46,444 nt of DNA, taken from the NCBI GenBank assembly GCA_050245915.1, contig JBFWWZ010000018.1, positions 1 to 46,444 of the forward strand. The letters run 5' to 3'. This DNA is from JBDSKH01 sp050245915 (GTDB lineage: Bacteria; Actinomycetota; Actinomycetes; Actinomycetales; Microbacteriaceae). Position numbers and translations under genes: made by a program. Shown one piece after another: positions 1-7,908 of the stretch. How positions within the stretch are numbered: position 1 is the stretch's first letter; each line of letters begins with the position of its first letter. The notes under the pieces are model-generated. The model searched no databases, was not told the origin of the DNA, and was given only the letters and a program-made list of their open reading frames with translations.

Positions 1-24
1 GAGGCCGAGGACGACGACGAGCAT
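1..24 (-). CDS. 5' end of a minus-strand gene, truncated by the window edge
   Basis: Read on the minus strand, an ATG at 24-22 opens the peptide MLVVVLGL and runs off the window. It is supported by a TAGCCT box at 36-31 exactly six bases upstream, the leaderless-promoter arrangement shared by many genes in this window. The hydrophobic start suggests a membrane or exported protein, but eight residues cannot identify it. It is divergent from recQ. Confidence 0.45.
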
Positions 25-70
25 CTCCACAGGCTAGGGGTTCGCCCGGCACCCGGTCGGACGCGGCACG

Positions 71-76
71 TAGGGT
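71..76 (+). promoter_or_regulatory. -10 box of a leaderless recQ promoter
   Basis: TAGGGT lies six bases before the recQ ATG, so transcription should begin at or next to the A of the start codon. There is no Shine-Dalgarno sequence in between. Role inferred from the spacing seen at many genes in this window. Confidence 0.6.
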
Positions 77-82
77 TGCCGC

Positions 83-1894
83 ATGTCCGCCGCCCTCGAC
101 GTGCTCCATCGGGTCTTCGGGTACGAGGCGTTCCGGGGCGAGCAGGCCGAGATCGTCGACCGGGTCATCTCGGGTGGCGATGCGCTCGTGCTGATGCCCA
201 CCGGCGGCGGCAAGTCGCTCTGCTACCAGATCCCCGCGCTCGTGCGGCCAGGCACGGGCGTCGTCATCTCGCCCCTGATCGCGCTGATGCAAGACCAGGT
301 CGACGCGCTCTCCGCGGTGGGCGTGCGTGCCGCCTTCCTCAACTCCACGCAAGACGCCGATCAGCGCCGGGCGGTCGAGCAGGCGCTGCTCGCCGGCGAG
401 CTCGACCTGCTCTACCTCGCCCCCGAACGCCTCGGCGTCTCCGGCGCCCTCGCGTTGCTCGACCGGGCCGAGATCGCGCTGTTCGCGATCGACGAGGCGC
501 ACTGCGTCTCGCAGTGGGGGCACGACTTCCGCCCCGACTACCTGCAGCTCTCGGTGCTGCACGAGCGCTGGCCGACGGTGCCGCGCATCGCGCTCACCGC
601 CACCGCCACCGAGGCGACCCGACGCGAGATCGTCACGCGGCTGCAACTGGGCGACGCCCGGCAGTTCGTCGCCAGCTTCGACCGCCCCAACATCCAGTAC
701 CGCATCGAGCCCAAGAACCAGCCGCTCGCCCAGCTGCTCTCGCTGCTGCGCACCGAGCACCCGGGCGACGCGGGCATCGTGTACTGCCTGTCCCGTGCCT
801 CCGTCGAGAAGACCGCCGACGCCCTCATGGCCGAGGGCATCGAGGCGCTGCCGTATCACGCGGGGCTCAGCTCCGAGGTGCGTGCCCGCAACCAGGCGCG
901 CTTCCTGCGCGAAGACGGCGTGGTGATGGTCGCTACCATCGCGTTCGGCATGGGCATCGACAAGCCCGATGTACGGTTCGTCGCCCACCTCGACCTTCCG
1001 AAGAGCGTCGAGGGGTACTACCAGGAGACGGGGCGTGCCGGCCGCGACGGGCTGCCGTCGACGGCGTGGCTGGCCTACGGCCTCAACGACGTGGTGCAGC
1101 AGCGCCGCATGATCGACGAGGGCGACGGCGACCCGGCGCACAAACGCCGGCAGACCCAGCACCTGGATGCCATGCTCGCCCTCTGCGAGACCGTCACCTG
1201 TCGCCGGGTGCAGCTGCTCCGCTACTTCGACCAGCAGAGCGACCCGTGCGGCAACTGCGACACCTGCCTCTCGCCCCCGGAATCCTGGGATGGCACGATC
1301 GCCGCGCAGAAGCTGCTCTCGACGGTCGTGCGACTGCACCGCGAGCGCAACCAGCGTTACGGCGCCGGGCACCTCATCGATATCCTGCTCGGGCGCGAGA
1401 ACGACAGGGTGCGGCAGTTCCGGCACGACGAGCTCAGCACGTACGGCATCGGTGCCGAGTTGAGCGAGCAGGAGTGGCGCGGCGTGGTCAGGCAGCTGCT
1501 GGCGCAGGGGCTGCTGGCCGTGAACTCCGACGGGTACGGCACCCTGGTGCTCACCGATGCGTCGGCGGAGGTGCTGAACGGCACGCGCACGGTGTCGCTG
1601 CGGCGCGAGGCGGAGCGCCCGGCGCGGGCGGCGAAGCGGTCGGCGGGGGCGGCGGAGCTGCCCGAGGCGGCACGTCCGCTGTTCGAGCAGCTGCGTGCCT
1701 GGCGGGCCGAGGTGGCGCGGGATCAGGGGGTTCCGGCGTACATCGTGTTCGGCGACGCGACGCTGCGCGGCATCGCGCTGACCCGGCCGGGCTCGCTGGC
1801 CGAGCTCGGCACCATCTCGGGCGTCGGTGAGAAGAAGCTCGAGGCCTACGGCTCGGGCGTGCTCGAGGTCGTGGGTGCGGCCGACGATGCCTGA
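83..1894 (+). CDS. recQ: ATP-dependent DNA helicase RecQ
   Basis: A 603-aa 3'-5' superfamily-2 DNA helicase acting in recombination and replication-fork repair. Visible signatures are the Walker A motif MPTGGGKS (K44), DEAH at 137-140 within AIDEAHCVSQWGHDFRPDY, the motif VI segment QETGRAGRDG, and the RecQ zinc cysteines (CRRVQLLRYFDQ then CGNCDTC). A winged-helix (RQC) region follows, and a C-terminal HRDC domain of about 75 residues ends near GVGEKKLEAYG. Length and domain order are those of canonical bacterial RecQ. The start is the ATG six bases after TAGGGT; an overlapping frame beginning at 76 is a shadow. The gene stands alone, divergent from the truncated gene at the window edge. Confidence 0.97.
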   Translation: MSAALDVLHRVFGYEAFRGEQAEIVDRVISGGDALVLMPTGGGKSLCYQIPALVRPGTGVVISPLIALMQDQVDALSAVGVRAAFLNSTQDADQRRAVEQALLAGELDLLYLAPERLGVSGALALLDRAEIALFAIDEAHCVSQWGHDFRPDYLQLSVLHERWPTVPRIALTATATEATRREIVTRLQLGDARQFVASFDRPNIQYRIEPKNQPLAQLLSLLRTEHPGDAGIVYCLSRASVEKTADALMAEGIEALPYHAGLSSEVRARNQARFLREDGVVMVATIAFGMGIDKPDVRFVAHLDLPKSVEGYYQETGRAGRDGLPSTAWLAYGLNDVVQQRRMIDEGDGDPAHKRRQTQHLDAMLALCETVTCRRVQLLRYFDQQSDPCGNCDTCLSPPESWDGTIAAQKLLSTVVRLHRERNQRYGAGHLIDILLGRENDRVRQFRHDELSTYGIGAELSEQEWRGVVRQLLAQGLLAVNSDGYGTLVLTDASAEVLNGTRTVSLRREAERPARAAKRSAGAAELPEAARPLFEQLRAWRAEVARDQGVPAYIVFGDATLRGIALTRPGSLAELGTISGVGEKKLEAYGSGVLEVVGAADDA

Positions 1895-2033
1895 TCCGGG
1901 CGGGTTCGGCGGTTCCGGGCGACCGCGGACGCCCGGAATGTCGAAACTCGCCCGGATTGTGCGCGGACGCAAGAACCTGCGGACTTTCGCGCCCGGCACC
2001 GCGTTCCGCGCGCCCCGCCGTCGTCCCGCCGGA

Positions 2034-2066
2034 TAGCCTGCAGTCGCCGAGTTGCGCAGAAAGAGG
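2034..2066 (+). promoter_or_regulatory. promoter and ribosome-binding site of the pnt operon
   Basis: TAGCCT at 2034-2039 is followed, after a short leader, by the purine-rich AAGAGGA near 2060-2066 and then ATG at 2073. Unlike most genes here this operon has a leader with a Shine-Dalgarno sequence, which favours the ATG at 2073 over the in-frame TTG at 2052. Confidence 0.5.
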
Positions 2067-2072
2067 ACCCGA

Positions 2073-3227
2073 ATGATCGCAGTGCGCCGCGAGCGCATCC
2101 CGGGCGAGAAGCGCGTCGCCGCGACGCCCGACACCGTGCGCCAGCTGACCGGACTCGGCCTCACCGTCGAGGTGGAGAAGGGCGCCGGCGCGGCCGCCGG
2201 CTTCCCCGACGCGGAATACAAAGACGCGGGGGCGAAGCTCGTGACCGCCGTCGACCTGAAGAAGGCCGACGTGCTCGCGCACGTGCGGCCCCTCGACCCG
2301 AAGGATGCGAAGGCGCTGAAGCCGGGAGCCGTCACCGTCGGCCTCGCGTCGCCGGCTTCCGAGCTCGCGACCGTGACGGCGCTGCGCGACGCGAAAGTCA
2401 CCGCCTTCGCCCTCGAACTCGTCCCGCGCATCTCGCGTGCCCAGTCGATGGATGCCCTCACCTCGCAGGCCCTCGTCGCCGGCTACCGCTGCGTGCTCGA
2501 AGCCGCGATGCGCCTGCCCCGCTTCTTCCCGCTCTACATGACCGCCGCCGGCACCATCCCGCCGGCGAAGGTGCTCGTGCTCGGCGCCGGCGTGGCGGGA
2601 TTGCAGGCGATCGCGACGGCCAAGCGGCTGGGCGCGAAGGTCTCCGCGAACGACGTCCGCGCGGCATCCGCCGACGAGGTCGCCTCGATGGGCGGCACCT
2701 TCATCCACCTCGACCTGGATGCCGCTGACGCCTCGGGTGGGTACGCGAAAGAGCTGGGGCAAGACCGGGCGAAGCTGCAGCGCGAACTGCTGACCCCGCA
2801 CGTGCACGAGGCGGACGTGATCATCACCACCGCCGCGATCCCCGGCCGCCCGGCGCCGCGGCTGATCACCGCGCCCATGCTGAAGGGGATGCGGGCGGGC
2901 TCGGTGATCGTCGACCTCGCCGCCGAGACGGGCGGCAACGTCGAAGGCTCCGTCGCCGGCACGGACACCGAGGTGAAGGTGGCCGACGGCACGATCACCC
3001 TGGTCGGCATGAAGGACGCCGCGTCGACGATGCCGTACGACGCATCGCGGCTCTACGCCAAGAACGTCGCGAACCTCATCGCGCTGATCACCCACGAGAA
3101 GAAGATCACCCCGGACTTCACGGACGAGGTGGTCGCCGGCGCCTGCCTCACGCACGACGGCGCGGTCATGCACGAGCCGACGGCCGAGTCGCTGGTCTCG
3201 ACAGGCTCGACCAACGGAGGGAAGTAG
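2073..3227 (+). CDS. pntAA: NAD(P) transhydrogenase alpha subunit, NAD(H)-binding part
   Basis: A 384-aa soluble domain I of the proton-translocating transhydrogenase, which transfers hydride between NAD(H) and NADP(H) at the inner face of the membrane. It opens with the alanine-dehydrogenase/PntA fold (RRERIPGEKRVAATPDTV) and carries the Rossmann motif GAGVAG at 171-176. In this organism the alpha subunit is split: the membrane part is the next gene, starting immediately after the stop codon. The C-terminal tail (VSTGSTNGGK) is encoded by a copy of the dispersed CTCGACAGGCTCGA repeat, so the last residues are probably repeat-derived rather than functional. Confidence 0.95.
   Translation: MIAVRRERIPGEKRVAATPDTVRQLTGLGLTVEVEKGAGAAAGFPDAEYKDAGAKLVTAVDLKKADVLAHVRPLDPKDAKALKPGAVTVGLASPASELATVTALRDAKVTAFALELVPRISRAQSMDALTSQALVAGYRCVLEAAMRLPRFFPLYMTAAGTIPPAKVLVLGAGVAGLQAIATAKRLGAKVSANDVRAASADEVASMGGTFIHLDLDAADASGGYAKELGQDRAKLQRELLTPHVHEADVIITTAAIPGRPAPRLITAPMLKGMRAGSVIVDLAAETGGNVEGSVAGTDTEVKVADGTITLVGMKDAASTMPYDASRLYAKNVANLIALITHEKKITPDFTDEVVAGACLTHDGAVMHEPTAESLVSTGSTNGGK
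3197..3216 (+). repeat. dispersed 14-bp-core repeat inside the end of pntAA
   Basis: The core CTCGACAGGCTCGA, flanked by GGT and CCA, occurs here as a single copy and is translated as VSTGST in the pntAA reading frame. The same core recurs at about 19.5, 20.0, 22.7 and 36.5 kb. Confidence 0.85.
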
Positions 3228-3509
3228 ATGGACCCGATCGCCCTGCTCACCATCTTCGTGCTGGCGGTGTTCGTCGGCTTCGAGGTGGTCTCGAAGGTGT
3301 CGAGCACCCTGCACACACCGCTGATGTCGGGGGCGAACGCCATCCACGGCATCATCCTGGTCGGCGCGATCATCGTCGCCGGTCAGGCCGAGGAGATCCC
3401 GGTGCTGGTGGTCGCCCTGATCGCGGTCCTGCTCGCCACCGCGAACCTCGTCGGCGGGTTCGTCGTCACCGACCGGATGCTGCAGATGTTCGCGGGGAGG
3501 AAGAAGTGA
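3228..3509 (+). CDS. pntAB: NAD(P) transhydrogenase alpha subunit, transmembrane part
   Basis: A 93-aa membrane protein with about three hydrophobic helices (beginning MDPIALLTIFVLAVFVGFEV) and the family segment VSSTLHTPLMSGANAIHGI. It forms, with PntB, the proton channel (domain II) that couples hydride transfer to proton movement. Length fits the split PntAB subunit of actinobacteria and proteobacteria. It begins with no spacer after pntAA (TAG directly followed by ATG), and its stop overlaps the GTG start of pntB, so the three subunits should be translationally coupled and made in fixed ratio. Confidence 0.95.
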   Translation: MDPIALLTIFVLAVFVGFEVVSKVSSTLHTPLMSGANAIHGIILVGAIIVAGQAEEIPVLVVALIAVLLATANLVGGFVVTDRMLQMFAGRKK

Positions 3510-4879
3510 CCCTGCTCCCCTTCGAGTGGGCCGCGATCCTGTACCTGATCGCCGCCGTCTGCTTCATCCTCGCCCTCAAGGGTCTGAGCTCGCCGAAGAC
3601 CGCCCGCCGCGGGAACCTGGTGGGCGCGTTCGGCGCCCTGGTCGCGCTGGTCACCGTGTTCCTCTCGGTGAAGATCGACAACCTCCCCTGGATCCTCGCG
3701 ACCATCGCCGTCGGCTCCGCCATCGCCGCCCCGATCTCGCGGCGCGTGCAGATGACCCAGATGCCGCAGCTGGTCGCCCTGTTCAACGGGGTCGGCGGTG
3801 GTGCCGCTGCCCTGGTCGCCCTGCTCGAGCTGCCGCACTCGGAGTCGCCGTGGTCGTCGCTCGCGATCGCGTTCACCATCCTGGTCGGCTCGATCTCGTT
3901 CGCCGGCTCGTGCATCACCTTCGCGAAGCTGCAGGAGCTGATGACGACCCGCCCGGTCACGTTCCCGGGCCAGCCGGTCATCATGGCGCTCGTGGTGCTC
4001 GGCGCACTCGCCGCCGGCGCCTTCCTCGTCATCACCGGGCAGTTCTGGGTGGCGCTCGTGCTGCTCGGCCTGGGTCTCGTCGCCGGCGCCTTGCTGGTGC
4101 TGCCGGTCGGGGGCGCCGACGTGCCGATCGTGATCTCCCTGCTCAACGCGTTCACCGGACTGACGGTCGCCGCGTCGGGCCTGGTGCTCAGCAACGTGCT
4201 GCTGCTCGTGGCAGGCACGCTGGTCGGCGCGAGCGGCACGATCCTCACCCGCGAGATGGCGCGGGCGATGGGCCGCAGCGTCGGCGGCATCATCTTCGGC
4301 GCCTTCAAGGGCGGCTCGACGGCCGGTTCCACCGAGCAGTCCGACCGTCCGGTGCGGTCCGCGACCCCGGAGGACGTCGCGATCCTGCTCGGCTACGCCG
4401 AGAAGGTCATCGTCGTGCCCGGCTACGGGCTCGCGGTCGCGCAGGCGCAGCACACCATGGCCGAGCTGGCGACGGCGCTCGAGGCGAAAGGCATCGAGGT
4501 GTCGTTCGCGATCCACCCGGTGGCCGGGCGCATGCCCGGTCACATGAACGTTCTGCTCGCCGAGGCGAACGTGCCGACCGAGTCGCTGCGTGAGATGGAC
4601 GAGATCAACCCCGAGTTCAAGAACGCCGACGTCGCGCTCGTGGTCGGCGCGAACGACGTGGTCAACCCGGCCGCGAAGTCGACCCCCGGTTCCCCGATCT
4701 ACGGCATGCCGATTCTGGATGTCGAGGCGGCCAGGCAGGTCGTCTTCCTGAAGCGGTCCATGCGTCCCGGTTTCGCGGGCATCGAGAACGAGCTGCTCTA
4801 CGAGCCGCAGACCACGCTGCTGTTCGGCGACGCGAAGGATTCGCTGACGAAGGTGCTGGGCGCGGTCAAGGCTCTGTAG
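3506..4879 (+). CDS. pntB: NAD(P) transhydrogenase beta subunit
   Basis: A 457-aa subunit: the first part is a bundle of hydrophobic helices (domain II), and the C-terminal ~180 residues form the NADP(H)-binding domain III with VPGYGLAVAQAQH (from residue ~304) and VALVVGANDVVNPAA. The start is GTG in a GTGA overlap with pntAB. Together with PntAA and PntAB it forms the complete enzyme, normally driven by the proton gradient to make NADPH. Its last 14 bases overlap the 3' end of the convergent MFS transporter gene, leaving no room for a separate terminator. Confidence 0.96.
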   Translation: MTLLPFEWAAILYLIAAVCFILALKGLSSPKTARRGNLVGAFGALVALVTVFLSVKIDNLPWILATIAVGSAIAAPISRRVQMTQMPQLVALFNGVGGGAAALVALLELPHSESPWSSLAIAFTILVGSISFAGSCITFAKLQELMTTRPVTFPGQPVIMALVVLGALAAGAFLVITGQFWVALVLLGLGLVAGALLVLPVGGADVPIVISLLNAFTGLTVAASGLVLSNVLLLVAGTLVGASGTILTREMARAMGRSVGGIIFGAFKGGSTAGSTEQSDRPVRSATPEDVAILLGYAEKVIVVPGYGLAVAQAQHTMAELATALEAKGIEVSFAIHPVAGRMPGHMNVLLAEANVPTESLREMDEINPEFKNADVALVVGANDVVNPAAKSTPGSPIYGMPILDVEAARQVVFLKRSMRPGFAGIENELLYEPQTTLLFGDAKDSLTKVLGAVKAL

Positions 4880-6434
4880 CGCGCGGTTTGCCGAGCGAGA
4901 TCGTCGCGAGCAGGCCGAGGCCCAGGAATCCGGCGGCGGCGTAGGCGGAGAACCGGGTCGCGTCGCTGAACGCCTCGCGTGCCGCGTCCGCCACCTCGGG
5001 GGAACGCTCCTCCAGTGCCGGGATCGCGGTCCCGGCGCTGTCCACCACGAGGTCGACCACCGTCTGCTTCACGCTGTCGGGGAGGTCGCCGTCGGCGAGC
5101 CGGTCCGCGAGCTGGGTGCCGAGCGCGGTGAACAGGATGGTGCCGAGGATCGCGATCCCGAGTGCCGAGCCGATCTGCCGCGACGTGCTCTGCGTCCCCG
5201 ACGCCTGCCCGCTCTGGGTCACCGGCACGTCGGCGAGCACCACGCCGGTGAGTTGCGCGGTGGCGAGGCCGACCCCGAACCCGTACACGGCGAGGCCGCC
5301 CGCGATCGCCCACCACGGCGTGTCCGTGGAGATGACGAGCGCCACGATCACCAATCCGACGATCTCTGCTGCGATGCCGAGGCGCACCACGACCAGCGGC
5401 GCGACCTTGCCACTGGCCGCACCCGCGAATCCGGATGCGACGAACGAACCGCCGGCGAGAGCGAGCAGCACGAACCCGGTCTGCAGCGCGTCGTAGCCCA
5501 GCACGTTCTGCAGCCAGAGCGGCAACGACAGGATGAGGCCGAACTCTCCGAGCGACACGATCAGCGCGGCGATGTTGCCGTTGCGGAACGACGCGATGCG
5601 GAACAGCCCGAACGCGATCATCGTGCTCTTGCGCACCCGCTGGCGGTGCAGCCCCCACGCGATGAACGCGACGAGGGCCAGGAGGGTGAGGGCGAAGACG
5701 AACGGGATCGGGGAGATGTCGAGGGTCCAGAACGACGGGGGAGTGTCGCTCAGCCACCAGCCGTAGGTGCGTCCTTCGATGAGGCCGAAGACGAGCGAGG
5801 TGAACAGGACGACGGAGATCGCGGCGCCCACCGCATCCACCCGTTGCGGTTCGTCGGCGCGGGAGCCGCGCACGAAGAGCAGCACGCCGATCACGATGAG
5901 CACGCCGAGCGGCAGGTTGATGCCGAACGCCCACCGCCACGAGAAGGCGGTGGTGAGCCACCCGCCGAGCAGCGGTCCGACGGTCGCCATCCCGCCGATG
6001 GTGGAACCCCACACGGCGAACGCGATGCCGCGCTCCCGCCCGCGGAAGTTCGCGTTGATCAGCGACAGCGTCGCCGGCAGCATCATCGCCCCGCCGACGC
6101 CCTGCACCACGCGGGACGCGATCAGCAGGTCGCCGCTCGGGGCGAGCGCGGCGACCACGCTCGACAGTCCGAAGATCACCACCCCGTACAGCAGGATGCG
6201 ACGGCGGCCGAACCGGTCGGCGAGCGTGCCGAAAACCAGCAGCAGCGCGGCGAACACGAGCGTGTAGCTCTCCTGCACCCACTGCACCTGGGTGGAGCTG
6301 AGGCCGAGCTCGTCGACCACCGACGGGATCGCCACATTCACGATCGTGGAGTCCACGATGATGAGCGCGACCGCGACGCTGATGAAGACGAGGCCCACCC
6401 ATCGGGTGCGGTCGGGTCGGGTCGCTTCGTCCAC
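4866..6434 (-). CDS. MFS transporter, DHA2 (EmrB/QacA-like) drug:H+ antiporter family
   Basis: A 522-aa multi-spanning inner-membrane exporter with about 14 hydrophobic segments, as expected for the DHA2 branch. Signatures: the first-helix motif with D, IVDSTIVNVAIPSV; motif A LVFGTLADRFGRRRIL; and antiporter motif C-like sequence in helix 5. Substrate is not predictable; hydrophobic drugs or dyes are usual. Several GTG starts are possible; GTG at 6434 is preferred because TAGTGT lies seven bases upstream (leaderless), whereas the longer frame from 6443 would begin inside that box. No adjacent TetR or MarR regulator is present. It is convergent with pntB (14-bp overlap) and divergent from the lipoprotein. 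Confidence 0.93.
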   Translation of the reverse strand: MDEATRPDRTRWVGLVFISVAVALIIVDSTIVNVAIPSVVDELGLSSTQVQWVQESYTLVFAALLLVFGTLADRFGRRRILLYGVVIFGLSSVVAALAPSGDLLIASRVVQGVGGAMMLPATLSLINANFRGRERGIAFAVWGSTIGGMATVGPLLGGWLTTAFSWRWAFGINLPLGVLIVIGVLLFVRGSRADEPQRVDAVGAAISVVLFTSLVFGLIEGRTYGWWLSDTPPSFWTLDISPIPFVFALTLLALVAFIAWGLHRQRVRKSTMIAFGLFRIASFRNGNIAALIVSLGEFGLILSLPLWLQNVLGYDALQTGFVLLALAGGSFVASGFAGAASGKVAPLVVVRLGIAAEIVGLVIVALVISTDTPWWAIAGGLAVYGFGVGLATAQLTGVVLADVPVTQSGQASGTQSTSRQIGSALGIAILGTILFTALGTQLADRLADGDLPDSVKQTVVDLVVDSAGTAIPALEERSPEVADAAREAFSDATRFSAYAAAGFLGLGLLATISLGKPRATEP

Positions 6435-6441
6435 GAATCGC

Positions 6442-6451
6442 ACACTACCCT
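6442..6451. promoter_or_regulatory. overlapping divergent -10 boxes of the MFS exporter and lipoprotein genes
   Basis: TAGTGT on the minus strand (6447-6442) and TACCCT on the plus strand (6446-6451) share the TA at 6446-6447. Each lies six or seven bases before its start codon (minus GTG at 6434, plus ATG at 6458). RNA polymerase should not be able to open both promoters at once. Inferred from spacing. Confidence 0.5.
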
Positions 6452-6457
6452 GAGAGA

Positions 6458-7009
6458 ATGACCGCTCCTCGCCTCGCGTTCCTCGTCGCGGCGGCGGCCA
6501 CGCTCGTGCTGGCCGGCTGCTCGACCCCCGCCCCCGCTCCCGTCGATCCGACGCCGACCGAGCCGCCCGCTCCGGCGGTCGCCGTGCTGAGCGACCTCGA
6601 TTTCCCGTTCGAGTCGCCGGAGACGATCGCGACGCTGGCCGACACCCGGACCGCCCTCGAGGACTGGTTCGCGGACTACACGGCGACCTGCACGGCCGAG
6701 CAGGCCGGGTCGGCGGACTCCGCGGATTGCACGGAGGGCGTCCTGACCACTCTGCAGAATGTCAACGCCGTGAAGACGGTGTTCGATTTCTCTCCGTGGA
6801 GCGACGACGACTTCGCGGGCGGCACCTACTCAGGTCTGGTGGCGCTCGAGCCGACGAAGGATGCGATCCAGGCCGCGTCCGACAACGGCAGCGATGTGGT
6901 CGACCACTGCTACTACGTCCCCGGTGGCGACGGATGCGCGGACGAGATCCAGACCTTCCTCGATCTGACGTCGGCGGCGATCGCCGAGATGCAGACCTGG
7001 GAGCCCTGA
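6458..7009 (+). CDS. secreted lipoprotein of unknown function
   Basis: A 183-aa protein with an unmistakable lipoprotein signal: MTAPRLAFLVAAAATLVLAGC, lipobox LAGC with C21 as the lipidated cysteine. A Pro/Thr/Ala-rich tether of about 25 residues follows, then a globular domain with several cysteines (TCTAEQ, DCTEG, HCYY, GCADE) that could form two disulfides. It should sit on the outer face of the cytoplasmic membrane. I recognise no family. ATG lies six bases after TACCCT. It shares a promoter region with the divergent MFS exporter, but nothing in the sequence ties their functions together. Confidence 0.85.
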   Translation: MTAPRLAFLVAAAATLVLAGCSTPAPAPVDPTPTEPPAPAVAVLSDLDFPFESPETIATLADTRTALEDWFADYTATCTAEQAGSADSADCTEGVLTTLQNVNAVKTVFDFSPWSDDDFAGGTYSGLVALEPTKDAIQAASDNGSDVVDHCYYVPGGDGCADEIQTFLDLTSAAIAEMQTWEP

Positions 7010-7020
7010 CCTTCGCGGGA

Positions 7021-7026
7021 TAGCCT
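7021..7026 (+). promoter_or_regulatory. -10 box of a leaderless metallopeptidase promoter
   Basis: TAGCCT lies six bases before the ATG at 7033, in the short gap after the lipoprotein gene, so the metallopeptidase can be transcribed without its upstream neighbour. Confidence 0.55.
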
Positions 7027-7032
7027 CGTCTC

Positions 7033-7908
7033 ATGACGTTCAACGAGGGCTCCGACATCTCGGGTGGTCGCACCAGCAGGCGCGGGCGCAACGCCGGCAT
7101 CGCCCTCGGCGGTGGCGGGCTCGGCATCCTGGCGATCGTGCTGATCGGCCAGCTGCTCGGCGTCGACCTGAGCGGCCTCGTCGGCACCGACAGCGGCACC
7201 GGGACGTCGCCGACCGATTCGTCGCTCGAGCAGTGCCAGACCGGTGAGGACGCCAACCAGAATCTCGACTGCCGCATGAAGGGCGCGGCGGCGTCGCTCG
7301 AGGAGTTCTGGTCGAACACCCTCGACGGCGCGACCCCGACCGAGATCGCGCTGTTCACCGGCTCGGTGAGCACCGGATGCGGTGGCGCGACGAGCGCGGT
7401 CGGCCCGTTCTACTGCCCCCGCGACCAGGTCATCTACGTCGACACCGCGTTCTTCGACCAGCTGCGCACGCAGTTCGGGTCGAGCGGCGGCCCGCTCGCC
7501 CAGCTGTACGTGGTCGGGCACGAGTGGGGTCACCACATCCAGAATATCACCGGCATCATGAGCAACCTCAACCTGCAGACCACCGGTCCCGCCTCCGACG
7601 GCGTGCGCCTGGAGCTGCAGGCCGACTGCTTCGCCGGTGCCTGGATCGCGGGCGCGTCGCGGACGCTCGACTCCAGCGGAACTCCGTACCTCGAGCCGCC
7701 CACGGATGCGCAGATCCGCGACGCGCTGAGCGCCGCCGCCGCGGTGGGCGACGACAACATCCAGGAGCAGACGCAGGGGCAGGTGCAGCCGGAGACCTGG
7801 ACGCACGGGTCGAGCGACGCGCGCCAGAAGTGGTTCCTGGTCGGCTACCAGCAAGGGGCGAACGCCTGCGACACGTTCGGGGCCAGCGCCTCCGAGCTCG
7901 AGAACTAG
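7033..7908 (+). CDS. neutral zinc metallopeptidase (YpfJ/KPN_00500-type)
   Basis: A 291-aa membrane-anchored metalloprotease. A short basic cytoplasmic N-terminus is followed by a single glycine-rich transmembrane helix (residues ~20-45), a Ser/Thr/Gly linker and the extracytoplasmic catalytic domain. The zinc motif HEWGHH is at 163-168 (H163, E164, H167), and LELQADCFAGAW supplies the family's downstream acidic segment; all are intact. Substrates of this widespread family are unknown. The 3' end overlaps the convergent permease gene by four bases. Confidence 0.92.
   Translation: MTFNEGSDISGGRTSRRGRNAGIALGGGGLGILAIVLIGQLLGVDLSGLVGTDSGTGTSPTDSSLEQCQTGEDANQNLDCRMKGAAASLEEFWSNTLDGATPTEIALFTGSVSTGCGGATSAVGPFYCPRDQVIYVDTAFFDQLRTQFGSSGGPLAQLYVVGHEWGHHIQNITGIMSNLNLQTTGPASDGVRLELQADCFAGAWIAGASRTLDSSGTPYLEPPTDAQIRDALSAAAAVGDDNIQEQTQGQVQPETWTHGSSDARQKWFLVGYQQGANACDTFGASASELEN

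Noticed and set aside
3383..4543. Long minus-strand open frame over pntB
   Set aside because: Composition is the typical high-GC shadow (Arg/Asp/His/Gly-rich), with no domain; pntB on the plus strand has full family motifs.
5253..6461. Plus-strand 402-codon frame opposite the MFS gene
   Set aside because: Low-complexity Arg/Glu/His/Asp shadow of a transporter gene; no start signal or domain.
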